Below are positions 8,261 to 17,177 of a DNA stretch of 40,592 nt, in pieces. The notes under the pieces are model-generated. The model ran no database searches. It saw nothing but the letters and a program-made list of their open reading frames with translations, and had not been told where the DNA came from. Origin of the DNA: Acidobacteriota bacterium (GTDB lineage: Bacteria; Acidobacteriota; Terriglobia; Acidiferrales; UBA7541); the NCBI GenBank assembly GCA_003224085.1, contig QHYK01000096.1, forward strand, positions 25,811 to 66,402, in the 5' to 3' direction. Position 1 is the stretch's first letter, and each line of letters begins with the position of its first letter. The position numbers and the translations under genes were made by a program.

Positions 8261-9364
8261 TTACTCGCGGACGCGAATCGCGTCAGCCATGGAGAAAACA
8301 AAGTCATGTTCGCCTGTGAGCGGGCCGCGCGCGGGAATGCGTACTCGCAGCACCTGACCTTTTCCGCATTCCACTTCCAGCAGTTCACTCGATCCTCCAT
8401 AGAATTGTTGGCGGACGGCGGCTCGAAACTTCACCTCATTGGTCTCGAGCTTCCCATCGGCGCAAAGGCGAATCGCCTCCGGACGAAGGGAAAAAGTAAC
8501 CGGGCCGTCGCTTCCTTCCAGAGGCCAGCGTAACGCGTCACAAGTGGCCATGCTCCCGCGGATTTCTCCGCGAAGCAGATTGGTTTGCCCGATGAATTGC
8601 GCGGTGTAAGCGGTCGCGGGATGCGCATAGATTTCGCGCGGCGAAGCGACTTGCTCAAGCGCCCCGTCGCGCAGCAACGCGATGCGGTCAGAGAGCGCCA
8701 TGGCTTCTTCCTGATCGTGCGTAACAAAAAGAAACGTGATGCCGATTTCGCGTTGCAGGGATTTCAGCTCGCTCTGCATTTGTTTTCGCAGGTTTGCATC
8801 TAGGGCGGAAAGCGGCTCATCCAGCAAAAGAAGTTGAGGGCGATTCACGAGCGCTCGTGCCAGGGCGACGCGCTGCTGCTGGCCGCCGCTCAATTTGGAA
8901 GGGCGGTAGGTCGCGAAATCCTGCATCTTCACCATGCGAAGAGCTTCCTCGACACGCCCGCTGATTTCACTCGCTGGTGTATTTTTCACCCGCAAGCCGT
9001 AAGCGACGTTGTCGCGCGCGCTCAGATGAGGGAACAAAGCATAGTTCTGAAAAACAGTGTTCACTCGGCGCTTGTAGGGAGGAAGAGCATCTAACCGTTC
9101 ACCCCCCATCCAGATCTCCCCGGCGGTAGGCGGTTCGAATCCCGCAATCAAGCGCAGCAAAGTCGTCTTGCCCGAACCGCTCTCGCCGAGAAGGGTGAGA
9201 AATTCTCCGGAAGCGATGTTTAAAGAAATGCTTTTAAGAACATCCACGGCGCCAAAACGCTTGGCTGCGTTGCGGATTTCGAGCAGCGCTGCGACCTCGG
9301 CCGCGCTTTGTTCCGGCGGATTGGTTGGAGAGGCGCTCACTGCGCGGCTTTCACCTCGTTCCAA
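8261..9364 (-). CDS. potA: ABC transporter ATP-binding protein, PotA-like
   Basis: A 367-residue ATPase. Walker A GESGSGKT is at 60-67, the Q-loop within [19 protein letters not shown] (102-120), the ABC signature [15 protein letters not shown] (158-172), Walker B with [12 protein letters not shown] (178-189) and the switch His in [10 protein letters not shown]. Residues about 270-367 form a TOBE domain ([16 protein letters not shown]), typical of PotA and related importers. The start at 9364 lies inside the end of potD (28 bp overlap), indicating tight coupling. It energises uptake through PotB/PotC on the cytoplasmic face. Confidence 0.94.
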   Translation of the reverse strand: MERGESRAVSASPTNPPEQSAAEVAALLEIRNAAKRFGAVDVLKSISLNIASGEFLTLLGESGSGKTTLLRLIAGFEPPTAGEIWMGGERLDALPPYKRRVNTVFQNYALFPHLSARDNVAYGLRVKNTPASEISGRVEEALRMVKMQDFATYRPSKLSGGQQQRVALARALVNRPQLLLLDEPLSALDANLRKQMQSELKSLQREIGITFLFVTHDQEEAMALSDRIALLRDGALEQVASPREIYAHPATAYTAQFIGQTNLLRGEIRGSMATCDALRWPLEGSDGPVTFSLRPEAIRLCADGKLETNEVKFRAAVRQQFYGGSSELLEVECGKGQVLRVRIPARGPLTGEHDFVFSMADAIRVRE

Positions 9365-10398
9365 ATCTCGTTGTATTTGGCGCGGCGCGGGACGTCCTGC
9401 CAGAAATAAATTCGTTGCATATAGGCGTCGGGATTGTCGAGATGCAGGCTCTTGATTTCATCCGGTGTTAGAAATTGGGCCGCACTAGGATTCGCCGGCG
9501 TGTAATGTGTCCGGTCGGTCACCAGCTTTTGCGTCTTGGCTTCAATCATGTATTCGAGGAATTGATGAGCGAGCTCTTTGTGCGTGCCAGCCGCAGTAAT
9601 CATCAAGTGATCGATCCACCCCGTGGTGTTCTCTTTCGGGATGGTTTCGCCAATCGGGAAATTTGCTTTGCGAAGGTCGTTGGTGTTGAGCGGCCAGCCC
9701 ATCGCAAGAACAACCTCGTGATTCTCAAAAAGATTGGTGAGCTCCCCGCCGGTAGACCACATCTTGCGAATGTTGGGCTTGAGCCCAAGAAGCTTTTTCT
9801 TTACGGCGCCGAGTTGCTGGTCATTCAGGTTATAGAGCTGCGAGGGATCGGGCTTATCGTAGCCTAGAATCTGCGCCGCCATATAGACCGTGGAAAGATC
9901 GTCCCACACGGAAATCTTTCCTTGGTACTTGGGATCCCAAAAAATGGCCCACGAATCCGGCGCCTTCGCGAAAACGGTCGTGTCGTACAGCAGCGGGTTC
10001 GGTCCCCACATGAACGGCACTCCGTAAACCTGGCCGTTGGCTTTGACCAACGGCAAATCGCGAAGTTTCGAAGAAAGCTGCGGGTAGGAAGGAAGTTTCG
10101 AAAGATCGAGCGGCGCGGCCAAACCCGTTCGAGCAATCGCAGCGGCGACGTCGCTCGAGGGCGAGATGACATCATAATTCGAAGCGCTGCCGCCGCGCAG
10201 CTTCGCTACCAATTCATCGCTCGAGCCCATGTAGGAAGCAGAAATCCTGCAATGATGGCTCTGCTCAAAGTCGTGAACGGCAGACTCGTCCGAATAGCCC
10301 TCCCAAACGAGCAGACTCAGCGATTCTTCTCTTTTTCTGCACGCACCGCAAGCCAACGAAACCGCGAGAATCCCCAGAAGAATCGCGCGAGGTTTCAT
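9337..10398 (-). CDS. potD: Polyamine-type extracellular solute-binding protein, PotD-like lipoprotein
   Basis: A 353-residue binding protein. The N-terminus [24 protein letters not shown] is an export signal with a candidate lipidation cysteine at 17 or 20 (the lipobox is imperfect). The mature part opens with [18 protein letters not shown], as in PotD/PotF, and contains [36 protein letters not shown] and [11 protein letters not shown], all family signatures. It would capture the substrate in the periplasm and deliver it to PotBC. ATG 10398 has GGGAGGAG upstream and follows the amidohydrolase by 12 bp. The ligand pocket cannot be assigned to a specific polyamine by eye. Confidence 0.92.
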   Translation of the reverse strand: MKPRAILLGILAVSLACGACRKREESLSLLVWEGYSDESAVHDFEQSHHCRISASYMGSSDELVAKLRGGSASNYDVISPSSDVAAAIARTGLAAPLDLSKLPSYPQLSSKLRDLPLVKANGQVYGVPFMWGPNPLLYDTTVFAKAPDSWAIFWDPKYQGKISVWDDLSTVYMAAQILGYDKPDPSQLYNLNDQQLGAVKKKLLGLKPNIRKMWSTGGELTNLFENHEVVLAMGWPLNTNDLRKANFPIGETIPKENTTGWIDHLMITAAGTHKELAHQFLEYMIEAKTQKLVTDRTHYTPANPSAAQFLTPDEIKSLHLDNPDAYMQRIYFWQDVPRRAKYNEIWNEVKAAQ

Positions 10399-10410
10399 CG
10401 CTCCTCCCGG

Positions 10411-12129
10411 CTACTTGGTATCCGCTTGATAGACCACGCGGCCGCCCACGATGGTGGTGAGCACTTTCGTCGCCCCAATCTTATGCGGATTGATGTCAAA
10501 AATGTTCTGCGAAATGATAATCAAGTCGGCGAGTTTGCCCACCTCGAGCGACCCTTCGGTTTTTTCGCGGCGTCCCGCGAAGGCCGCGCCCAACGTATAT
10601 CCGTCAACAGCCTGGGCAACCGTTAGCCGCTGTTCCGGCACGAAGCCGTTTGCCGGCGTGCCCTCCGCCGTTTGCCGCGTCACCGCAGTCTGAATCCCTT
10701 CCCAGGGATTCAGTGTCACCACCGGCCAATCGCTGCCAAACCCCAAATGCCCGCCCGCATCCGCGATGCTTTTCCATGCCCACGCACGCGAAGCTCGGTC
10801 GGGTCCAGCGTTACGCGCCCAAACGCCGAGCGTATCCGCATCCGGATAAGAATGAAGCGGCTGCATGCTGGCAATCACCCCAAGCTTCCCGAAGCGCGGT
10901 ATGTCCGCCGCCGCGACCGTCTCAATGTGTTCAATGCGCGGACGGCGATCGTCCTTGTGGTTTCGTTGTTCCGCGTTCTCATAGCCATCCAGCGCCATTC
11001 GAACGCCGTAATCGCCGATGGCGTGCGTGAAAAGCTGCAAACCGCGTTTGTCCAGCTCTGCGACCGCAGCGTTGTAGTTGGCGGGCTCCCAAAAGGGCTT
11101 GCCCTTCAGGGAAGGATCGTCGCTATAGGGGTCGAGCATGGCCGCGGTGTGAGACTCCACGACGCCGTCTAGCATAAGCTTCGCTGCGCCCGCATCGATC
11201 CATTCGTCATGGAATTTCTTGCGCGCCCCTTCCATGGCGTCGAGGTCCTGCGGCCGCAGCGAAGGAGGATTCAAGAAATAGGCGATGTACATGCGCAAGC
11301 TAAGGTCACCGCGATGGCGCATTTCGCCGTACAGGTCGAGAATTTCGAAATCGCCGCCGGCGCTATGCACGCGCGTGAGGCCGTTTTGGTTGGCCCATTT
11401 CATTCCCGCGCGCAAAGCAAGCAGCTTCTCGGCGCGAGCAGGTTTCGGAATTACTTTCGCAACTAGCTCTTGAGCTGCCTCTTTCAAAGCGCCCGTAGCT
11501 TCTCCGGTTTGCGGATCGCGCACAATGATTCCGTTCGGCGGACTTGGCGTTTCGCGCTTGATGCCAGCGAGTGCGAGTGCTTTCGAATTGGCCCAGTAGG
11601 TATGCCCGTCGTAACCTTCGAGAAAAGCTGGTCGGTCCGGGAACAACTCGTCGAGATATTTCTTGTGAGGCAGGGCTTCGGGACCAAACATCGCATAGTT
11701 CCAGCCGCGGCCGAGGATCCAGTCGTCGCCGGGATGCTCCGCCGCGTATTCGCGCAGTTTCTTTTGGATGTCAGGAACATCTTTCGCGCCCTCCAGATTC
11801 ACGCGGCCCAGGCTGAGCGAACCTTCCAGAAAATGAATGTGACAATCGGTAAAGCCAGGAAGGACGAGCTTCCCTCCGGCGTTAACAACCTTCGTGCCCA
11901 TACCGCGCAATTTTTCGATGGCGGTATCGTCGCCGACGGCAACGATTTTCCCTCCGTGAAAGGCGACGGCTTGCGCCCAGGGCTGCTTGGGATTCTCCGT
12001 GTACACGCGGCCGTGGACCACCATGACGTCGGCCGGCTGCACGATGAGGCCCTGTGCGCTCGCAATCCCGGCATTCCCGAGAAAAAGCGCGAAAGACAAA
12101 AGCGGGAGCTTGCCAAAGCAGTTCTTCAC
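10411..12129 (-). CDS. YtcJ-like amidohydrolase (amidohydrolase 3 family), exported
   Basis: A metal-dependent amidohydrolase of about 572 residues. I prefer the GTG at 12129: it gives a clean signal peptide (MKNCFGKLPLLSFALFLGNAGIASAQ), has AAGGAA nine bases upstream, and starts 17 bp after the regulator stop. A longer frame to 12210 would overlap that gene. Family motifs are MVVHGRVYTENPKQPWAQAVAF, the HxH metal pair in LPGFTDCHIHFLEGS, ILGRGWNYAMFG, RIEHIETV, FGSDWPVVTLNPWEGIQTAVTRQT and KLADLIIISQNIFDI. YtcJ relatives hydrolyse N-substituted formamides and other amides. Next to potD it plausibly deacylates an N-acyl amine in the periplasm before uptake; this role is inferred. Confidence 0.88.
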   Translation of the reverse strand: MKNCFGKLPLLSFALFLGNAGIASAQGLIVQPADVMVVHGRVYTENPKQPWAQAVAFHGGKIVAVGDDTAIEKLRGMGTKVVNAGGKLVLPGFTDCHIHFLEGSLSLGRVNLEGAKDVPDIQKKLREYAAEHPGDDWILGRGWNYAMFGPEALPHKKYLDELFPDRPAFLEGYDGHTYWANSKALALAGIKRETPSPPNGIIVRDPQTGEATGALKEAAQELVAKVIPKPARAEKLLALRAGMKWANQNGLTRVHSAGGDFEILDLYGEMRHRGDLSLRMYIAYFLNPPSLRPQDLDAMEGARKKFHDEWIDAGAAKLMLDGVVESHTAAMLDPYSDDPSLKGKPFWEPANYNAAVAELDKRGLQLFTHAIGDYGVRMALDGYENAEQRNHKDDRRPRIEHIETVAAADIPRFGKLGVIASMQPLHSYPDADTLGVWARNAGPDRASRAWAWKSIADAGGHLGFGSDWPVVTLNPWEGIQTAVTRQTAEGTPANGFVPEQRLTVAQAVDGYTLGAAFAGRREKTEGSLEVGKLADLIIISQNIFDINPHKIGATKVLTTIVGGRVVYQADTK

Positions 12130-12146
12130 AAAAGTGCGTTCCTTTT

Positions 12147-12977
12147 TCAAAATGTCGGCGGCGTGTTGACCCACAGGATCCAAGCTTCCTTGCGCCCGGG
12201 ATTCTTCCACCGGTGCGGTGTGGAGCTTTCAAAGTAAAGGCTGTCGCCCGGCTCCAGCCGGTAATGTTCGCTCTTGTCCAGCCAGATTTCGAAATTTCCC
12301 CGAAGCACATGGAGGAATTCTTCCCCTTCATGGGAGTACGATTCGCCGCTCCCGCCGCCCGGTTTGACGCGGAAAAGATGCGGCTCCATTGCCGTGTTGC
12401 CCCAGGCCAGCAACTCCATCCTGACGTCCGGCGTGGTTTCCAGAATTTTTCTTTCCGAAGGGCGGACAAGCCTTGTATTCTCGCGGGCAGTTTCGAAGAG
12501 AGAAAGAATGTTGGTGCCATAGAATCGCGCGATGCGGCGCAGCGTTGCGACCGACGAACGCATTTGGCCGCGTTCGAGCGCGCTGAGAAAACCGACGGAA
12601 ACGCCGGTGGCTTTGGCGACCTGCGCAAGAGAAAGGCCGCGTTTAGCCCGCAAACGGCGGAAGCGCTGCCCGGGAACGAGCGCGCCTTCCGCGGGCCGCG
12701 ACACCGCGCCTTGGCGCTTGAGCACATGGACGATGGCCGGCGGATTGAGCCCGCGGGCGCGGCGCAGAAAAATCGCTCGTTGCAGCAGGCGCACCTCGGA
12801 TTCGCCGTAGAGCCGGTAGCGGCTCTGAGTCCGTTGCGGCGTGACCAGCCCAAGCGCCTCCCACGCGCGCAACGCAGAGGAAGAAATGCCTACGCGCCGA
12901 GCCACCTCGCTGATGCGCAGAAGGCGTTTTTCTCCGGGCGCGCTGAATTCTTCCAATGAATTCTTTCTGCTTGACAT
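12147..12977 (-). CDS. MerR-XRE-cupin three-domain transcriptional regulator
   Basis: This 276-residue regulator joins three recognisable modules. Residues about 18-88 are a MerR-type winged helix (RISEVARRVGISSSALRAWEALGLVTPQR, then YRLYGESEVRLLQRA). Residues about 104-160 are an XRE helix-turn-helix (RFRRLRAKRGLSLAQVAKATGVSVGFLSALERGQ). Residues about 195-272 are a cupin barrel (SHEGEEFLHVLRGNFEIWL, LEPGDSLYFESSTPHRW). The XRE-cupin part resembles PuuR, the putrescine-utilisation repressor, which suits the downstream pot genes. It is the first gene of its operon, so it probably autoregulates. ATG 12977 is preferred over the TTG at 12986. Having two DNA-binding domains is unusual. Confidence 0.9.
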   Translation of the reverse strand: MSSRKNSLEEFSAPGEKRLLRISEVARRVGISSSALRAWEALGLVTPQRTQSRYRLYGESEVRLLQRAIFLRRARGLNPPAIVHVLKRQGAVSRPAEGALVPGQRFRRLRAKRGLSLAQVAKATGVSVGFLSALERGQMRSSVATLRRIARFYGTNILSLFETARENTRLVRPSERKILETTPDVRMELLAWGNTAMEPHLFRVKPGGGSGESYSHEGEEFLHVLRGNFEIWLDKSEHYRLEPGDSLYFESSTPHRWKNPGRKEAWILWVNTPPTF

Positions 12978-12984
12978 CGCCGTC

Positions 12985-12999
12985 AACTTTCTCTAAGTT
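12985..12999. promoter_or_regulatory. Inverted repeat between divergent regulator and TonB receptor
   Basis: AACTT, five bases, then AAGTT lies just ahead of the regulator start and within the divergent promoter region; a TATAGT element follows at 13008 on the plus strand. Position makes it a candidate operator for the MerR-XRE-cupin protein. This rests on inspection only. Confidence 0.35.
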
Positions 13000-13081
13000 T
13001 GCCGGATTATAGTAAGGTTTCCGGGGCGCAGCAACCACGAAGAAGCAATCCACGTTGCCTCTTCGCGACAGGGGTCAAGTG

Positions 13082-16000
13082 ATGAAGGTCAGGGCATCCT
13101 GCTTGGGCAGTGGCTCGCTGTTGTGTCGTCGCAACATTTTGTTTCTACTTGCCGTGGTTCTCGGGGTTGTTTTCCTCATTCCGTTTACGAACGCGCAAAG
13201 CACGGGCGGACGCCTTCGCGGTACGGTTATCGACCCGACCGGCGGAGCGGTGGTCGGCGCCACCGTTACGCTGGTCAACGAGGCCACTCACGCCACCCGC
13301 GAGGTGCAAACCGGCGCTAATGGCGAATATGTTTTCCTCGAGGTCCCCGTGGGCACCTACGAAGTTGACACCGCGAGCCAGGGCTTTAAAAAATACGTGC
13401 GCAAAGGAATTCCACTCAACTTGAACGAAATTATCACCGTCGACATCGCACTGGTGGTCGGCGGCTCGACCGACGTTGTCGAAGTCACCGGGGCGCCCCC
13501 CGTGATTGACACGACCTCGACCCAGCTGGGCGCCGTCGTGAACGAACGTTCTTCCACGCAACTGCCCCTGAACCAGCGCGACGTTTTTCAGTTACTGCAG
13601 CTTCAACCCGGGGTCCAGTCGCAAATCGGCAACAATCTCTTTTACGGTTCCGACAAAGCAGGCGTGGTCACCGTGAATGGCGGCCGTGGCCGCTCCAACA
13701 ACTATTCCGTCAACGGAGGGGACAGCAACGATCTCTTCGCGAACCTCCCTGCGGTTCAGCCTTCACCGGATAGCGTCGAGGAATTTCGCGTTATCTCCAA
13801 CACCTTCGACGCAGAATACGGCCGCAACTCCGGTTCGGTGATCAACGTTGTCACAAAATCCGGCACCAATGACCTTCACGGCCGCGCTTACGAATTTCTG
13901 CGCAATGACGTTCTCAACGCCCACGGTTTTACGTTCCAACCCACTCCCAAGCCGCCGTTCAAGCAAAACCAGTTTGGTGGCACCCTCGGTGGTCCCATTA
14001 AGAAGGACAAAACTTTTATTTTTGGTTCCTATGAAGGCCGGCGCATTATCCGCGGCGTCGCCTCGCAACAAGTGCCGGTTCCTACCGCGGGCGACTTAGC
14101 GGGAAACTTTGGAGGGGCATTTTCTGGAACTCTTAACGACCCCACGGTGGCAAACATCTTCGAGAATCGGGCTGGCTGCCGAGCAAGCCTCTCTGCCTCT
14201 CAACAGGCCGGTCTTGATGCCGCCGCCGCAGGCACTCCCCAGCCTTATGATTCCATTTTTACGAATGGCCTGGTACCCACGCAGTGCTTTGATCCCGTGG
14301 CCGTGAGCCTGGTGAAGTATTTGCCTGGTTCGGGGGGCGCCAATAGCGAGACCCAGGACGTGGTCAACTCGACAGAGCGTGGCGACCAGTTTCAGGTCCG
14401 CTTCGACCAGACATTAAACAAAGACCAGAAGCTTTCTATCTACTATTACTACGACAACGACAACACGCTCGATCCCTTTGCCGTCTTTCAGTTGGCCGGC
14501 GGGTCCCTCGGAAATTTCCCGGGCCGCATCATTACTCATGCCCAGCAAGTGAACGCCAGCCACTCTTGGACCATGGGCTCTACCGCCGTGAACGAGTTTC
14601 GCTTCACCTATTTCCGCGAAGCTCAGCCGCAGTTCTACACGCCTACCGTGACCAACGCCGTCACCGCGTCTTGCGGCAGCGTTGTTCCCGCAGCCGAGTG
14701 TTTTGGCGGCAGCTCGGACACGCCTCTGGTGGATGCAAGCGGCAATCCTCTGGGTACGCCCGCTGATCCCAACACGCCCGTCTGTCCGGGCTTTGGCTGC
14801 GGCATTCACCCGGGACTTGGTTCCAAATTGGAGGGCGTTCCCTACATCACTTTGAATGGCACGGTCGGCCTTTTCGGCAACAACTTCGAAGGCCAGTTGC
14901 CGCAGACGGGCAACACCTTTCAGTTCAACGACAACTTCAGCAAGATCATCGGCAAGCATAGCTACAAATTTGGCGGTGACGTCCGTTACCAGAAATTTGA
15001 TCAGAAACTCTATTTCAACGTTAACGGCGAATACATTTTTGGACCAGGCGGCGTCAACGACACCGGGGCAACCGATCCCTACGCCAACTACCTCCTCGGT
15101 CTCCCCGTTTCTTATTCTCAAGGTTCCGCCAATACTGAATTGGTTCGCAGCACTTCGGTCTACCTGTTCGCGCAGGACAGTTGGAAGCTCAAGCCCACCG
15201 TAACCCTGAACTATGGCTTGCGCTGGGAAATGAACACGCCGCTGACAGACGTCGGGCAGAAAGTCCAGCGCTTCAATCCCGGGCAAACTTCCACGATTTT
15301 CCCCTGTGACTTAACAACCGGATATCCCGCCCCCAGCGACTCGAGCTTCGCATCGTCCACCAACCCAACTCCCACCTGCGCCAACACGGGAACCACGCCA
15401 ACCGGCCTGGTATTCCCCGGTGACCAAGGTGTTCCGGGCGGGCTCATCCATACCTATTACAAGGCCTTTGCCCCGCGCATGGGCTTGAATTGGAGCCCCG
15501 GCTGGAAGAACGGAGCGCTCTTGAAGCTTACCGGCGGTCCGAGCAAGACCACCGTCAGCGTGGGCTGGGGCCTTTTCTACAATCCGATTGAGCAACTCGT
15601 GCTCGAGCAATTCAGCGCCGAGCCCCCATTCGGGATTAGTAACGGCGTCTCCAATCCTCTCTTTAGCACCCCCTTTGTCACCCAAGAAGGCGCAACCAAG
15701 CCAAACGTCTCGAACGCCTTCCTGAACCCCCCGCGAAACCAGCCCGTCGATTGGGCCCTTTATCGTCCCATCGTTTTGTTTGGCCAATTCCCGACGCAGC
15801 TACGCACGCAGTACTCTGCCCAGTACAACCTCACGATCAAGCGCGAACTCCCGGGTGAAATCCTGCTCCAGGCTGGCTACGTGGGTTCCCAGGGCCATCG
15901 GCTCCTTGCCATTCACGATCAGAACGCCGCCAATCCCCAGACCTGTCTGGATATGGCGGCCATTTCTACTTTCTACGGCCCTTTCCTGGCGGACGGCGTT

Positions 16001-17035
16001 ACGCCGAATCCCCGTCGCAACGACGCCCTCGCCTCGGCCTACGGCTGTGCCCCGTTCTTCGAGGACTCCGCGTTTAGTTTGCCGGCGAATTCCGTACCTG
16101 CCGGTTTCACGCTCCACTTGCCGTATGGAAACGTGCCTTCTGTGGGACCCGGGAATCCGGCTATAACTTTGGTGGGGCTGCGTCCTTATTCTTCTCCGAA
16201 TTGTCAGCCGACAAACGCGAACCCGCTGACGAATGGGTGCCCCGCTGACGGCACGCCGATTTTCGGCAGCATCTTTTCCGAAGATACCGTAGCCCACTCC
16301 AATTACAATTCGCTGCAAGCCCTTTTGGAAAAGCGCTTCTCTCACGGCTTGCAATTTCAAGCTTCCTACACCTACAGCAAGTCTCTGGACAACGCATCGA
16401 GCTTCGAGGAAATCCTGAACCCCACGAATTTCAATGCCACCTACGGACCATCGCTCTTTGATTCGCGTCACCGCTTTGTCTTCAACTACGTCTGGGATTT
16501 GCCCATAAGAAAATTTGAGGGCGCCAAGGGCAAAACCTTGAACCGATGGCAGGTCTCCGGGATCTACACCTACCAGAGTGGTTTTCCCATTCTCATCAAC
16601 AACTGCAATGACACCGAGCTGGAGGGAAGCACCCTCGGCTTTGAGTGCCCCGGCAAGCCCAACTTCACCGGTCCGTTCAAGACCCACAATCCTCGGACGG
16701 ATGGCTTCCTGTTCGACCCCAATCTGTTCGACAACTGCAACACCTCGACCTGTCCCGGGGATCCCAGTGCAATTCCGCCTGGCACTTTCGGCAACGTGCC
16801 TCGTACACTGTGCTGCAACCCGCCGATCAACAATTGGGATGTCGGCGTATTTAAGGAAACCCCGGTGGGGGAAAAGATGAATCTGGAATTTCGGACGGAG
16901 ATTTTCAACATTTTCAACCATGCGCAATTCTACGGGACCGACGGCAATTCGGGAAACCAGGGCTCGACTTTTGGCCAGCCGCAGAAAGTGCGTGATCCCC
17001 GGCTGTTCCAATTCGCTTTGAAGTTGGTCTTCTGA
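13082..17035 (+). CDS. Oar-like TonB-dependent receptor with carboxypeptidase-regulatory domain
   Basis: A 1317-residue outer-membrane protein. ATG 13082 is preferred (AGGGG upstream; clean signal peptide ending IPFTNAQS) over a TTG nine codons earlier. Residues about 42-125 form a carboxypeptidase-regulatory beta-sandwich (RGTVIDPTGGAVVGATVTLVNEAT, GEYVFLEVPVGTYEV). A plug domain follows (NQRDVFQLLQLQPGV, VNGGRGRSNNYSVNGGDSND, EFRVISNTFDAEYGRNSGSVINVVTKSGTN), then a long beta-barrel ending FQFALKLVF with the terminal aromatic needed for outer-membrane insertion. This is the expanded Oar/SusC-like class of Acidobacteriota. It is divergent from the pot operon and upstream of the amine catabolic genes, so it may bring in the acylated amine or peptide substrate. 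That assignment is inferred from context. Confidence 0.93.
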   Translation: MKVRASCLGSGSLLCRRNILFLLAVVLGVVFLIPFTNAQSTGGRLRGTVIDPTGGAVVGATVTLVNEATHATREVQTGANGEYVFLEVPVGTYEVDTASQGFKKYVRKGIPLNLNEIITVDIALVVGGSTDVVEVTGAPPVIDTTSTQLGAVVNERSSTQLPLNQRDVFQLLQLQPGVQSQIGNNLFYGSDKAGVVTVNGGRGRSNNYSVNGGDSNDLFANLPAVQPSPDSVEEFRVISNTFDAEYGRNSGSVINVVTKSGTNDLHGRAYEFLRNDVLNAHGFTFQPTPKPPFKQNQFGGTLGGPIKKDKTFIFGSYEGRRIIRGVASQQVPVPTAGDLAGNFGGAFSGTLNDPTVANIFENRAGCRASLSASQQAGLDAAAAGTPQPYDSIFTNGLVPTQCFDPVAVSLVKYLPGSGGANSETQDVVNSTERGDQFQVRFDQTLNKDQKLSIYYYYDNDNTLDPFAVFQLAGGSLGNFPGRIITHAQQVNASHSWTMGSTAVNEFRFTYFREAQPQFYTPTVTNAVTASCGSVVPAAECFGGSSDTPLVDASGNPLGTPADPNTPVCPGFGCGIHPGLGSKLEGVPYITLNGTVGLFGNNFEGQLPQTGNTFQFNDNFSKIIGKHSYKFGGDVRYQKFDQKLYFNVNGEYIFGPGGVNDTGATDPYANYLLGLPVSYSQGSANTELVRSTSVYLFAQDSWKLKPTVTLNYGLRWEMNTPLTDVGQKVQRFNPGQTSTIFPCDLTTGYPAPSDSSFASSTNPTPTCANTGTTPTGLVFPGDQGVPGGLIHTYYKAFAPRMGLNWSPGWKNGALLKLTGGPSKTTVSVGWGLFYNPIEQLVLEQFSAEPPFGISNGVSNPLFSTPFVTQEGATKPNVSNAFLNPPRNQPVDWALYRPIVLFGQFPTQLRTQYSAQYNLTIKRELPGEILLQAGYVGSQGHRLLAIHDQNAANPQTCLDMAAISTFYGPFLADGVTPNPRRNDALASAYGCAPFFEDSAFSLPANSVPAGFTLHLPYGNVPSVGPGNPAITLVGLRPYSSPNCQPTNANPLTNGCPADGTPIFGSIFSEDTVAHSNYNSLQALLEKRFSHGLQFQASYTYSKSLDNASSFEEILNPTNFNATYGPSLFDSRHRFVFNYVWDLPIRKFEGAKGKTLNRWQVSGIYTYQSGFPILINNCNDTELEGSTLGFECPGKPNFTGPFKTHNPRTDGFLFDPNLFDNCNTSTCPGDPSAIPPGTFGNVPRTLCCNPPINNWDVGVFKETPVGEKMNLEFRTEIFNIFNHAQFYGTDGNSGNQGSTFGQPQKVRDPRLFQFALKLVF

Positions 17036-17177
17036 GGTACTTGCTCGAAGCAAATGCGGAAACCGGCCACGAGATCCGTGGCGCTGCTTGCAAGGCCGCG
17101 CCTTCGCGCGCATGAGACAATCGATCCACCGCCCCAAACTGACCGCAGGGAACAGACCTGCCATCCACGGAGCTGTC

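Noticed and set aside
7350-8357. Plus-strand 335-codon frame across potB
   Set aside because: Antisense of a membrane protein, highly charged, no motifs or ribosome site.
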